Part shown: positions 1 through 7,081 of the stretch, in pieces
How the letters are laid out: each line of letters starts with the position of its first letter
Numbering within the stretch: the first letter of the stretch is position 1
Assembly: GCA_964347945.1 (NCBI GenBank)
Contig: CAYGAW010000074.1
Location: 1-11,945, forward strand
From: CAYGAW01 sp964347945
Lineage (GTDB): Bacteria > Chloroflexota > Anaerolineae > UBA7937 > B3-Chlor
Length of the DNA stretch: 11,945 bases
Reading direction: 5' to 3'
Notes under the pieces: model-generated
Told to the model about the DNA's origin: nothing
Database searches by the model: none
What the model saw: only the letters and a program-made list of their open reading frames with translations
Program-made: the position numbers and the translations under genes

Positions 1-26
1 GTAGCGTTCGTTCAGCAGCGTGCCGA

Positions 27-1297
27 CTACTTGAGGCATTTGACCAGCACGATCGCCACGTCATCGAACTGAGCCATCGAACCCACGAAGTCTTGAACGG
101 CCTGCTCCAAAGCGGATACTATCTCCGGCACGGTGGCCCGCCTGTTCTCGAGCACAACCGTCCGCAGCCGATCCATCCCGAAGCTCCGCTCATGCGCGTC
201 GGTCGCGTCGGTCACTCCATCGGTGTAGAGCAGAATGAAGTCGCCTGGATTCAGACGTAGAGCGCGTACTTCGAATGGCGAGTCCTCGACCACGCCCAGC
301 GCCATCCCGGTGCGCGTCAGCGTCTCCAATTCATCCTTGTCCGCGCGACAGAGCAGCGGTGGATTATGTCCCGCGTTGACGTAGGCAATCTTGCCAGTGA
401 CGGGATCAAGTAACGCATAGAACATTGTGACGAACATGCCGCGCGTTGCGTCGGCACAGATCAGCCGGTTCGCCTGAGCGATTCCGTCCGCTGGCGAATC
501 TGTGCTGGCCACGCTGGCCCTGATGATGCTACGGGTGAGAGCCATGAAGAGCGCAGCGGACATCCCCTTGTCGCTGACGTCGCCAATCACCAAACTCAAC
601 CTCTCCCCGTCGAGGGGAATGAAGTCATAGTAGTCACCGGCAACCTCGCGCGCCGGCTGCCAGTGTGCGGCAAACTCCCAGCCCTCAATCTGCGGCGTCT
701 CCTGAGGAAGCAAACTGGCCTGCACCTGCCGCGCCATCTGGAGTTCTCGCTCCATGCGGCCCTTCTCGACCGCGACCTGATACAGCCGTGCATTCTCTAT
801 GGCAATCGCCGCACTGGAAGCGCTGGCTGCCAGCAGGTCGAGATCGTCCTCGGTGAAGAGACCAGTCTGGAGTCGATTGTCCACATAGACAACTCCCAAG
901 ACCTTGCCCTTGATCTCCAGCGGCACACAGAGGATCGATCGCAGGCCAAGGACCTTAACGCTGTGGCGCATGCTGAACCGCTCATCGCTCTGCGCATCGC
1001 TGGTAAGAATCGGCTGCCCCTCGCGGGCTACGCGCTCCACCACACTGCGAGAAACCTGAAACTGGGGATCATCGATGGTCTTCTGGTCCATCCCTCGCGC
1101 CACGGGGAAGAGATCGACCCTCCGTCAGCTTCAAGCAGCGCCACGAAGCCACGCTCAGCGCCCGTGACTGAAATGACCTCGTCCATCACGCTATTCAGAA
1201 CCTCGTCGAGATCGAGCGACGAGTTGAAGGTCTGCGACAGGTGATACAGCAAACTGAGGCGATCGCTGGAGGCCGGCGAAGGGTCGGTGCTCGTCAT
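27..1297 (-). CDS. GAF-domain PP2C/SpoIIE-type serine phosphatase (RsbU-like), frameshifted
   Basis: This is a cytosolic Mn/Mg-dependent serine/threonine phosphatase of the SpoIIE/RsbU type; such enzymes usually dephosphorylate an anti-sigma-factor antagonist. The minus-strand gene lies in two frames. The N-terminal part runs from ATG 1297 to about 1108, and the rest continues from about 1107 to the TAG at 29-27. If one base is restored, the protein is about 423 residues. A GAF sensor domain fills the first ~170 residues, a helical linker follows (ENARLYQ to LLPQE), then the phosphatase domain. Counting residues from the GTG at 1103, the metal-binding aspartates are D157 (EVAGDYYD), D175 (GDVSDKG), D295 (YTDG) and D347/D348 (FDDVA); NAGHNPP at 243-249 is also typical. 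ATG 1297 has a GAGGAG ribosome site five bases upstream and a good promoter at 1355-1383. The GTG at 1103 could start a shorter product with only half a GAF domain. No partner (STAS protein or anti-sigma kinase) is visible here. The family is certain; its substrate and ligand are unknown. Confidence 0.88.
1104..1111 (-). other. Single-base frameshift in the phosphatase gene
   Basis: On the minus strand the N-terminal frame reads LLEADGGSISSP and then drifts into WREGWTRR. The next frame reads FPVARGMDQ at exactly this point, which is the expected GAF continuation. The switch falls on a C-run (GGGG at 1104-1107 on the plus strand) next to TCTT. Restoring one C or one T makes the protein continuous. 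A homopolymer sequencing or assembly error is the simplest explanation; a genuine inactivating mutation is the alternative. Confidence 0.8.
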
Positions 1298-1302
1298 GAA
1301 CG

Positions 1303-1308
1303 CTCCTC
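1303..1308 (-). promoter_or_regulatory. Ribosome binding site of the phosphatase gene
   Basis: The plus strand reads CTCCTC, giving GAGGAG on the minus strand, five bases before ATG 1297. It decides the start of the frameshifted phosphatase gene in favour of the full-length GAF domain. Confidence 0.6.
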
Positions 1309-1354
1309 GGTTTCCTCCACGGCGTGGAAAACGGGTTCATGGAATGGCATCACT

Positions 1355-1383
1355 ATGATACTCCGCAGGCAGAGATTGGTCAA
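1355..1383 (-). promoter_or_regulatory. Sigma70-type promoter of the phosphatase gene
   Basis: Read on the minus strand, TTGACC (1383-1378) and TATCAT (1360-1355) are separated by exactly 17 bases. The -35 matches consensus at five of six positions and the -10 at four of six. Transcription would begin near 1348, giving a leader of about 50 bases before ATG 1297. The leader contains GAGGAG five bases from the start codon. Confidence 0.6.
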
Positions 1384-1531
1384 GTGCGGAGACGAGAATC
1401 GCTGGACTTCACCTCAGCGGGAGAACCCCACCGGTCTTGCAGACGCTCAGCGTAGTAGCAGGGCACTGATGAACATACCGGGCTGCGCGGGCCAACTCCA
1501 GAGAGTCAACACAAGCGGATCTCTCTCATCC

Positions 1532-1560
1532 TTGACCAGGTGCGAAACTCGTGGTATACT
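1532..1560 (+). promoter_or_regulatory. Extended -10 sigma70 promoter of mrfA-mrfB
   Basis: TTGACC at 1532-1537 and TATACT at 1555-1560 are separated by 17 bases. A TG at 1552-1553, one base before the -10, makes an extended -10 element. Transcription should begin near 1567, only about 30 bases upstream of ATG 1598. The promoter therefore lies inside the upstream in-frame extension and rules it out as coding. No SOS-type operator is seen overlapping it. Confidence 0.7.
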
Positions 1561-1597
1561 GAACATCAGTTCTATTCTTGCCGCGTCAAGAGCGACG

Positions 1598-3865
1598 ATG
1601 AATCTTCGACAAGTCCTCACGCAGATGCAAGGTAGCCCAGAGTTGCGCGACCGTGTCACCGCCTGGAAGACCACACAGCCCACGGAAGGAGCTTTCGCCG
1701 ATTTCCCCCCTAGCATAGATCCTCGCCTTATCCGCGTGCTAAGAGACCGAGGCATCGAGCGGCTGTTCACCCATCAGGCCGACGCTATCGAGGCCGCCCA
1801 GAGGGGAGACAATTTCGTCGTGGTCACCCCTACCGCGTCCGGCAAGACACTGTGTTACAACATTCCGGTGCTCGAATCCCTGCTGGAGAACCCGGATTCG
1901 AGGGCCATATACCTCTTTCCCACCAAGGCCCTCTCCCAAGATCAGCTGGACGAACTCCACGGGTTGATCACCGCTCTCGAGGTGGACATCAAGACCTATA
2001 CCTACGATGGAGATACGCCCGTCAACGCCAGAAAGGCCATCCGAGCCGCGGGTCACGTCGTGATCACCAATCCCGACATGTTGCACACCGGCATCCTACC
2101 CCACCACACCAAGTGGGTAAGACTCTTTGAGAACCTGAAATACGTGGTCATCGATGAAGTCCACCAGTATCGCGGCGTCTTCGGGAGCCACCTGGCCAAT
2201 GTCATCCGCAGGTTGAAGCGCATCTGCAACTTTTACGGCACCGATCCCACGTTCATGCTCTCGTCTGCTACCATAGCCAATCCGCAGGAGTTGGCGAGAA
2301 AGCTCATCGAGGAAGACGTGGTCGTTATTGACGACGACGGATCTCCAAAGGGAGAGAAGCACTTTATCTTCTGCAATCCGCCTGTCGTGAACAGAGAACT
2401 GGGCATCCGGCGCTCCTCGGTCCACGAAGCTCGCTCCCTGGCCAAGAACTTCCTGGTGAACGACGTTCAGACCATCGTCTTCGCTCGTACGCGCAACACA
2501 GTGGAGATCCTCCTCTCCTACCTCAAGGAGGATATGAAGAGGGGCCGCAAGGGCGACGACAAGGTGAGAGGCTATCGCGGAGGATATCTTCCCAAGCAAC
2601 GGCGGGAGATCGAGAGAGGGCTCCGCGAAGGAGACGTGCGGGGTGTGGTGGCTACCAACGCCCTCGAGTTGGGCATCGACATCGGCCAGCTCGATGCCTC
2701 CGTAATCACAGGTTATCCGGGCACCATAACCAGCACCTGGCAGCAAGCAGGCCGCGCCGGACGCCGGGCCGATGTCTCCTGCGCCGTTCTTGTGGCCAGC
2801 TCCGCCCCGCTCGACCAGTACATCATCACCCATCCAGACTACTTCTTCTCCCAACCGCCAGAGCATGCCCTGGTCAACCCAGACAACCTGCTCATTCTCT
2901 TGAGCCACATCAAATGCGCCGCCTTCGAACTGCCCTTCGAGGAAAGCGAACGGTACGGTGAACAGTACATCGATCAGATACTGGAGTTCCTGCAAGAGCA
3001 AGGCGTTCTCCATAAGGCAGGCGACACCTATCACTGGAGCGCAGAGTCCTACCCGGCCGACGAGATCAGCCTGCGCACGGCGGCCAGAGACAACGTAGTG
3101 ATCATCGACACGACAGAAGCTGAACCCCGAGTCGTGGGCGAAGTCGACAGCTTCAGCGCCCCCACCATGGTGCACGAAGAGGCGGTTTATCTGCACGAGG
3201 GCGACCAGTATCAGATCGAAAAGCTCGACTGGGAGGGGAAGAAGGCCTACGCCACTAAGGTCGACGTCGACTACTATACCGACGCCAACTTGGCGGTGCA
3301 GGTCAGAGTGATCGACGAGTTTGAGTCCGAGAAATCGGAGGGCAGCAGCAGGGCTCACGGAGAGGTGCTTGTCACTGCCCTGCCCACCATCTACAAGAAG
3401 ATCAAGCTGTGGACCCACGAGAACGTGGGCTGGGGAGACGTGCGGCTTCCAGAGCAGGAGATGCAGACCACTGCCTATTGGCTCAGCTTGCCCGAGACTG
3501 TGACAGGGATGTTCATGCCCTCCGATCTGGAGAGCGGGCTCCTGGGCCTTTCCAACGTCCTGGTCAATGTCGCCCCTCTCTTTCTCATGTGCGACCCGGG
3601 CGACATTGGGGTGAAGCCAGAGGTGCGGTCACCCCACACGAGAGAGGCCGCCATCTTCATCTACGACCGCGTACCCGCAGGGATAGGGTTCGCCGAGAAG
3701 CTCTACAGCATTCACGACGAGCTTCTGCTCACTGCGGAGCAGCTGATCAGCGACTGCGACTGCGCCAATGGATGTCCTTCCTGCGTGGGTCCCGAGGGCG
3801 AGATAGGCCCTCGAGGAAAGATCAGCGCGCTGCGCCTTGTTCGTGAAGCCAGGAAGGACACGTGA
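1598..3865 (+). CDS. mrfA: MrfA (YprA)-family DExH-box DNA helicase with DUF1998/zinc-binding C-terminus
   Basis: This is a superfamily 2 ATP-dependent DNA helicase. The B. subtilis homologue MrfA works with MrfB in UvrABC-independent repair of mitomycin C damage. The protein is 755 residues, close to the family's usual ~750. Visible motifs are a Q-like FTHQ (57-60), Walker A PTASGKT (78-84), FPTKALSQDQ (107-116), DEVH (186-189), SSAT (222-225), ATNALELGIDIG (352-363) and QQAGRAGRR (382-390). The C-terminal region carries four cysteines (C720, C722, C726, C729) typical of the DUF1998/Hrq1-like zinc site. The frame is open upstream to 1241, but ATG 1598 starts the family-like sequence and sits about 30 bases after a strong promoter. 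The ribosome site is weak (AAGAG at 1588-1592). mrfB follows nine bases after the stop. Family assignment is very secure; the mitomycin-specific role is carried over from B. subtilis. Confidence 0.92.
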   Translation: MNLRQVLTQMQGSPELRDRVTAWKTTQPTEGAFADFPPSIDPRLIRVLRDRGIERLFTHQADAIEAAQRGDNFVVVTPTASGKTLCYNIPVLESLLENPDSRAIYLFPTKALSQDQLDELHGLITALEVDIKTYTYDGDTPVNARKAIRAAGHVVITNPDMLHTGILPHHTKWVRLFENLKYVVIDEVHQYRGVFGSHLANVIRRLKRICNFYGTDPTFMLSSATIANPQELARKLIEEDVVVIDDDGSPKGEKHFIFCNPPVVNRELGIRRSSVHEARSLAKNFLVNDVQTIVFARTRNTVEILLSYLKEDMKRGRKGDDKVRGYRGGYLPKQRREIERGLREGDVRGVVATNALELGIDIGQLDASVITGYPGTITSTWQQAGRAGRRADVSCAVLVASSAPLDQYIITHPDYFFSQPPEHALVNPDNLLILLSHIKCAAFELPFEESERYGEQYIDQILEFLQEQGVLHKAGDTYHWSAESYPADEISLRTAARDNVVIIDTTEAEPRVVGEVDSFSAPTMVHEEAVYLHEGDQYQIEKLDWEGKKAYATKVDVDYYTDANLAVQVRVIDEFESEKSEGSSRAHGEVLVTALPTIYKKIKLWTHENVGWGDVRLPEQEMQTTAYWLSLPETVTGMFMPSDLESGLLGLSNVLVNVAPLFLMCDPGDIGVKPEVRSPHTREAAIFIYDRVPAGIGFAEKLYSIHDELLLTAEQLISDCDCANGCPSCVGPEGEIGPRGKISALRLVREARKDT

Positions 3866-3874
3866 GACCATCCT

Positions 3875-5152
3875 ATGGGGCGCAGGCGAGGGAGCAAACA
3901 AGATCTACGTCAGCAACTGGAGCGCCTGGCAGGCCGAGTGGGAACCACCGGCTACCAGCCTTCCACTAGGCAGACGTCTGGACCTGTTGAAGAGTTGGTC
4001 GGTGGGGTGGTAGTCGACACCCAGTACGGCCCGTGCGTCGTTGTCGATGAGATCTATCCCCAGGGCTACCGCCACGGGCAGATCGACATCGCGAACGCGC
4101 TCACCCATCGTCCGGAGACAGTAGCCGGGATCGGGCGCGACGATAGCCTCAGAGCACTCGAACTATCTAGAAGCGCCTTCCTCGATGTAGAGACTACGGG
4201 GCTTGCCGGTGGCACAGGGACATACGCCTTCCTGGTGGGCATCGGATGGTTCGAGGAAAGGGATTTCCATGTCCGCCAACTGTTCATGCGCGACTTCACG
4301 GAGGAACGAGCCCTCGTTTCTCTTGTTGAGGAAACGCTAGCATCTCTGTCCGGCGTCGTCTCCTTCAACGGCAAGGCCTTCGACGTCCCTGTGTTGGAGA
4401 GCCGCTTCATCATGTCCCGGCGTCGCTTTCCCCTCTCATCGGCTCCGCATCTGGATCTCCTTTTCACGGCTCGTCGCCTGTGGCGTCTCCGGCTTGAGAG
4501 CTGCGCTCTCTCCAACCTGGAGCCTACCATCCTGGGCCTGCGCCGGGAGGGGGACGTGCCCAGCTATCTGGTTCCCCAGATCTACTTCGACTACCTCAGG
4601 CTTGGCCATGCAGATCCCCTCAAGGGCGTCTTCTACCACAACGTACAGGATATCCTGTCCCTCGCGGCTCTCACGGCGCTGTCGTGCCAGTTCTTCGAAG
4701 ATCCACTTGGCAGCGAGGTAGAGCACGGGGAGGATCTGTACAGCCTCGGCAGGCTCTACCTCCAAACGGGAATGAGTGAGCGCGCGGAAGCTGCGTTGCG
4801 ATCTGCCCTGGATGCCAATCTGTCCAACGGCCTAATGCAGGCGACCCTTCGTGATCTCTCGTTTCACTACAAGCGGCAAGCCAGATGGGACCAGGCGCTT
4901 GAACTCTGGCATCAGGCTATCCGTCAGAACCACGCTAGACTCTATCCCTACGTCGAATTGGCCAAGTTCTACGAGCACAGAGCAAAGGACTTCGAAAGGG
5001 CCGAGGAGCTTGTTGTCAGGGCCATAGAGCTCATCCAATCCCTTTCTCTGAGCCGCGATGCCTGGTGGACCCAGCGACGGCTCGGAGAATTGGAGCACCG
5101 GCTCCGGCGAGTTCAGCGCAAGAAGGCCTCGCTCGAAGGAAAGCAGAGCTAG
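3875..5152 (+). CDS. mrfB: MrfB (YprB)-family DEDD exonuclease with C-terminal TPR-like repeats
   Basis: This is a ribonuclease H-like (DnaQ-fold) exonuclease and the partner of the MrfA helicase; together they are thought to process mitomycin adducts. The protein is 425 residues, near the B. subtilis protein's length. After a basic N-terminus, the nuclease core covers roughly residues 98-275. Acidic residues expected for two-metal catalysis are visible: D104 and E106 (FLDVETTG), D170 (FNGKAFDVP), and D259 in HNVQD with H255 as the likely general base; D194 (HLDLL) is also acidic. Residues ~285-400 form paired helices of TPR character (YSLGRLYLQTGMSERAEAAL, then further A/L-rich repeats around 328-350 and 360-385). 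It starts nine bases after mrfA with no good Shine-Dalgarno sequence, so translation is probably coupled. The active-site set looks complete. Family assignment is secure from both sequence and neighbour. Confidence 0.9.
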   Translation: MGRRRGSKQDLRQQLERLAGRVGTTGYQPSTRQTSGPVEELVGGVVVDTQYGPCVVVDEIYPQGYRHGQIDIANALTHRPETVAGIGRDDSLRALELSRSAFLDVETTGLAGGTGTYAFLVGIGWFEERDFHVRQLFMRDFTEERALVSLVEETLASLSGVVSFNGKAFDVPVLESRFIMSRRRFPLSSAPHLDLLFTARRLWRLRLESCALSNLEPTILGLRREGDVPSYLVPQIYFDYLRLGHADPLKGVFYHNVQDILSLAALTALSCQFFEDPLGSEVEHGEDLYSLGRLYLQTGMSERAEAALRSALDANLSNGLMQATLRDLSFHYKRQARWDQALELWHQAIRQNHARLYPYVELAKFYEHRAKDFERAEELVVRAIELIQSLSLSRDAWWTQRRLGELEHRLRRVQRKKASLEGKQS

Positions 5153-5297
5153 AGACCCAGCGGTGTCGAGCTCAGTTAGTTCTGAAAAGGATGATGTTCG
5201 AAGGAGAGGGATCAGCTCAAGGTGGGGTGTCTATGGACCGATGCGTTGCTGAGTGTTCGGGAGGGAAGCGTTTGCCCACTGAGGATTGTAGACTAGA

Positions 5298-5305
5298 GGA
5301 AGGAA
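5298..5305 (+). promoter_or_regulatory. Ribosome binding site of the VOC gene
   Basis: AGGAAGGA ends one base before ATG 5307 and its GGA cores lie 2-8 bases upstream, supporting that start. The 154-base gap before it (5153-5306) shows no convincing terminator or promoter, so read-through from mrfB is possible. Confidence 0.5.
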
Positions 5306-5306
5306 C

Positions 5307-5699
5307 ATGCTCACGCAAATAGCATACGTAACGATCTTGGTCCGTGACCAGGATGAAGCGCTGGGCTTCTATACCGAGAAGCTAGGGATGGAGAAGCGCG
5401 AAGAGGACACTTCCATTCCAGGTGCTCGTTGGTTGACTGTTGCGCCCAAGGGTCAAGAGGGTGTGGCGTTTGTCCTACGCAAGGCCGAGGGAGAAGAATT
5501 GGACCGGGTGGGCAAGCAGACCGGCGGCGAGTTCTTCTGTATCCTACTTACAGACAACTGTCGAAAGGCGTACGGCACTCTCCAGTCTCGCGGAGTCAGG
5601 TTCTTGAAGCCTCCGGAGGAATTACCCTTCGGTGTGGTAGCTACCTTCGAAGACCTGTACGGCAATCTTCTCGATCTGTGGGAGCCGCGCCAAGCATAG
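5307..5699 (+). CDS. VOC-superfamily protein (glyoxalase/bleomycin-resistance fold)
   Basis: This is a 130-residue single-chain vicinal-oxygen-chelate protein, likely a cytosolic dimer. The N-terminal half shows the typical VRDQDEALGFYTEKLG (residues 13-28) followed by RWLTVAPKGQ. The C-terminal half ends in a DLYGNLLDLWEP motif. The usual metal ligands appear to be missing: the first-strand histidine position is Y7 (IAYVTI), the start of the third module reads EFFCILLTD without histidine, and the final glutamate position is aspartate (LLDLWE). That points to a binding or sequestering protein rather than a glyoxalase or dioxygenase, as in bleomycin- and mitomycin-binding members; this is inference. 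The ligand is unknown. The gene lies 154 bases after mrfB on the same strand with its own strong ribosome site. Superfamily assignment is secure, function is not. Confidence 0.85.
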   Translation: MLTQIAYVTILVRDQDEALGFYTEKLGMEKREEDTSIPGARWLTVAPKGQEGVAFVLRKAEGEELDRVGKQTGGEFFCILLTDNCRKAYGTLQSRGVRFLKPPEELPFGVVATFEDLYGNLLDLWEPRQA

Positions 5700-5736
5700 T
5701 GTGGCAAGCTCATTCTCTGGCAGACACATAGCACAG

Positions 5737-5957
5737 ATGAGGATCCTCCGGGGAGTAGTCCTCGACATGCTGGTCATCTTCCTGATGATAGTCGTCCCGA
5801 CAAGAACGCTTTTCTTCGGGGTACTGGGTCGGAGTACTCCAGCAGTATTCGGCGTTGTGCAGCAGAATTCACGGGCCTATTGTGCTACTTCACTCTTGTA
5901 AGGCCAGCGTTGTTCCGCCGCTTCCCGTCTCTCAAGCGGTGGTTCATGGCCTGGTAG
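5737..5957 (+). pseudogene. Possible decayed small membrane-protein gene
   Basis: From ATG 5737 the frame reads a hydrophobic segment (RGVVLDMLVIFLMIVV) typical of a membrane helix, then loses protein-like character and stops at 5899-5901. In another plus frame the stretch ending at the TAG 5955-5957 again looks membrane-like (TGLLCYFTLVRPALFRRF). The two halves could be one small membrane protein split by a frameshift near 5815-5870. An intact 66-codon frame also exists from GTG 5701, but no ribosome site supports it. This is a weak call made by eye. Confidence 0.25.
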
Positions 5958-6257
5958 CACCCACCACAGGGCGAGGGACTCCCACTCGGCCGAGGACGTG
6001 GTGCTGAGGGCCGTCGAATTGGCGCAGTCTGGGTCCTTCCTCGCGCACGCCTCGTAAAGGCAGCGGCGCTTGGCGGATCCGCAGCACAGCCTTCGCCGAG
6101 TCCAGCGTCGAAGAAGGAACGCCTGAGCAGGGCGAAAGGTGACGTCCCAGTGTGAGGGAGGCCTGCCAGGAGCAGGGAGCAAGCGCGGACGGCCCTCAGG
6201 GGCCACGCTCGCGGCAGTAGGCTTCGATGGCCACCTGGACGATGCCAGGTACTGACT

Positions 6258-6287
6258 TTGCGACAGGGGGCAGGGTTTGCTTACACT
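6258..6287 (+). promoter_or_regulatory. Possible promoter of the GNAT gene
   Basis: TTGCGA (6258-6263) and TACACT (6282-6287) are 18 bases apart, each matching the sigma70 consensus at four of six positions. It would give a leader of about 100 bases before ATG 6395. It is the best candidate upstream of this gene, but it is weak. Confidence 0.25.
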
Positions 6288-6394
6288 CTATTGACCCTGC
6301 CGGATGCAGAGATGTCAGACTATCAGCGGACTGTTCAACCACATCTCAATGCTCTCAAGGTTGGAACTACAACTGGAGGTAGAACTGAAGCACG

Positions 6395-6904
6395 ATGAGC
6401 CAGAAGCAGCTAGAACTGTCTTTTGAGGAAATCACTGAGGAAGACGTGCCGGAACTCACAGGAGTCATGAAGCGAGCCTTCGATGACGATGCGCAGAAGC
6501 ACCTGGGAGTCGAGACCGGAGGACCAGACGGATATGACAACGGTGAGTTCTTCCGCACGTGGCTATTCCCCTATCGCGAAAGCATCGGCTACAAGATTCT
6601 CTCGGAAAGCAAGGTCATCGGCGGCATCATTGTCTGGATACTCGAGCCGGGCCACAACATATTGGGCACCATCTTCGTCGACCCGGATTATCAGGATCGA
6701 GGAGTGGGGACTCAGACCTGGCAGTTCATCGAAGCCAGTTATCCCGACACCAAGAGTTGGCGGCTGGCGACCCCGACGTGGGCCACGAAGAACTTCCATT
6801 TCTATGAGAAGAAGTGTGGATTCCTCAGGGTGGAATCAGACCCTATGGTGCCGTCTGAAGAAGGGCAGTACATCTACAGAAAGGAAATGGGCGATCAGGC
6901 CTGA
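6395..6904 (+). CDS. GNAT-family N-acetyltransferase
   Basis: This is a 169-residue acetyl-CoA-dependent acyltransferase, probably cytosolic, with unknown acceptor (small amine, antibiotic or protein N-terminus). GNAT motif A is clear at residues 92-110: a strand TIFVDPDYQ followed by the acetyl-CoA pyrophosphate-binding loop DRGVGT (Q/R-x-x-G-x-G type). Motif B is seen near 133-143 (NFHFYEKKCGF), the usual place of the tyrosine that can protonate the leaving thiolate. The length matches a single GNAT domain. ATG 6395 is forced because an in-frame TGA lies nine bases upstream at 6386-6388. GGAGGT at 6375-6380 is 14 bases away, longer than ideal. The gene stands alone, with 177 bases before the next gene. 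The family is secure; the substrate is not predictable. Confidence 0.88.
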   Translation: MSQKQLELSFEEITEEDVPELTGVMKRAFDDDAQKHLGVETGGPDGYDNGEFFRTWLFPYRESIGYKILSESKVIGGIIVWILEPGHNILGTIFVDPDYQDRGVGTQTWQFIEASYPDTKSWRLATPTWATKNFHFYEKKCGFLRVESDPMVPSEEGQYIYRKEMGDQA

Positions 6905-6947
6905 GGCATAACTACGCGCCCGGCACCTCTAAGGAGCGGACCCGGCG

Positions 6948-7012
6948 AAGAGCTGCCACGCAGTGGCTCTTGGACTGGCAACACTCACCGCCGTTTGTCG
7001 GAAGCCGGTGAG
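6948..7012 (+). other. Two consecutive hairpins upstream of the methyltransferase-alkC pair
   Basis: The first hairpin pairs AAGAG (6948-6952) with CTCTT (6967-6971) and encloses CCAC (6956-6959) paired with GTGG (6963-6966) around a three-base loop. The second pairs CTCACCG (6984-6990) with CGGTGAG (7006-7012), seven perfect pairs. Neither is followed by a T-run, so they are not standard intrinsic terminators. They could be an RNA leader, a factor-dependent end or chance. Confidence 0.3.
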
Positions 7013-7081
7013 AGCGCCAACTCTCGAGGTCTGATTCCCTGTTGCCGCGGCCCTTGGGGAGTTCAACGTAGAGTCTTCTGG

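Larger units (their letters stand above)
1298..1597. other. Divergent intergenic region
   Basis: This 300-base spacer separates the minus-strand phosphatase from the plus-strand repair operon. It carries one outward-facing promoter near each end. The central part (1384-1531) shows no clear gene, terminator or palindromic operator. A plus-strand open frame does run through it from 1241 into mrfA, but its translation is low in complexity and unlike the helicase family. Confidence 0.6.
5700..6394. other. Gene-poor spacer between the VOC and GNAT genes
   Basis: No convincing intact gene was found in these 695 bases. The first 260 bases hold the possible membrane-protein remnant. From about 5960 to 6210 a minus-strand frame of 109 codons is open (ATG 6206 to stop near 5877). 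Its arginine-, cysteine- and proline-rich translation resembles no family I recognise, and short plus-strand frames there are equally unconvincing. Small perfect hairpins lie at about 6191-6204 (GGCCC/GGGCC) and 6233-6250 (ACCTGG/CCAGGT); neither has a T-tract. The last 140 bases hold a possible promoter for the acetyltransferase. Confidence 0.5.

Noticed and set aside
1241..1597. In-frame 119-codon extension of the MrfA helicase
   Set aside because: The extension is not helicase-like, overlaps the phosphatase gene, and contains the strong promoter at 1532-1560. ATG 1598 fits the family length of about 750 residues.
2096..3418. Long minus-strand open frame of about 440 codons inside mrfA
   Set aside because: It is fully antisense to conserved helicase motifs. 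Its translation shows no recognisable domain and its openness follows from the codon bias of mrfA.
7003..7060. tRNA-like stretch with a T-loop-like GGTCTGATTCC
   Set aside because: No acceptor stem, anticodon arm or D-arm could be paired around it.
6995..7081. TTG start giving a 300-residue methyltransferase
   Set aside because: The extra 29 residues are not family-like and cover a seven-pair hairpin. ATG 7082 begins at the conserved methyltransferase N-terminus.
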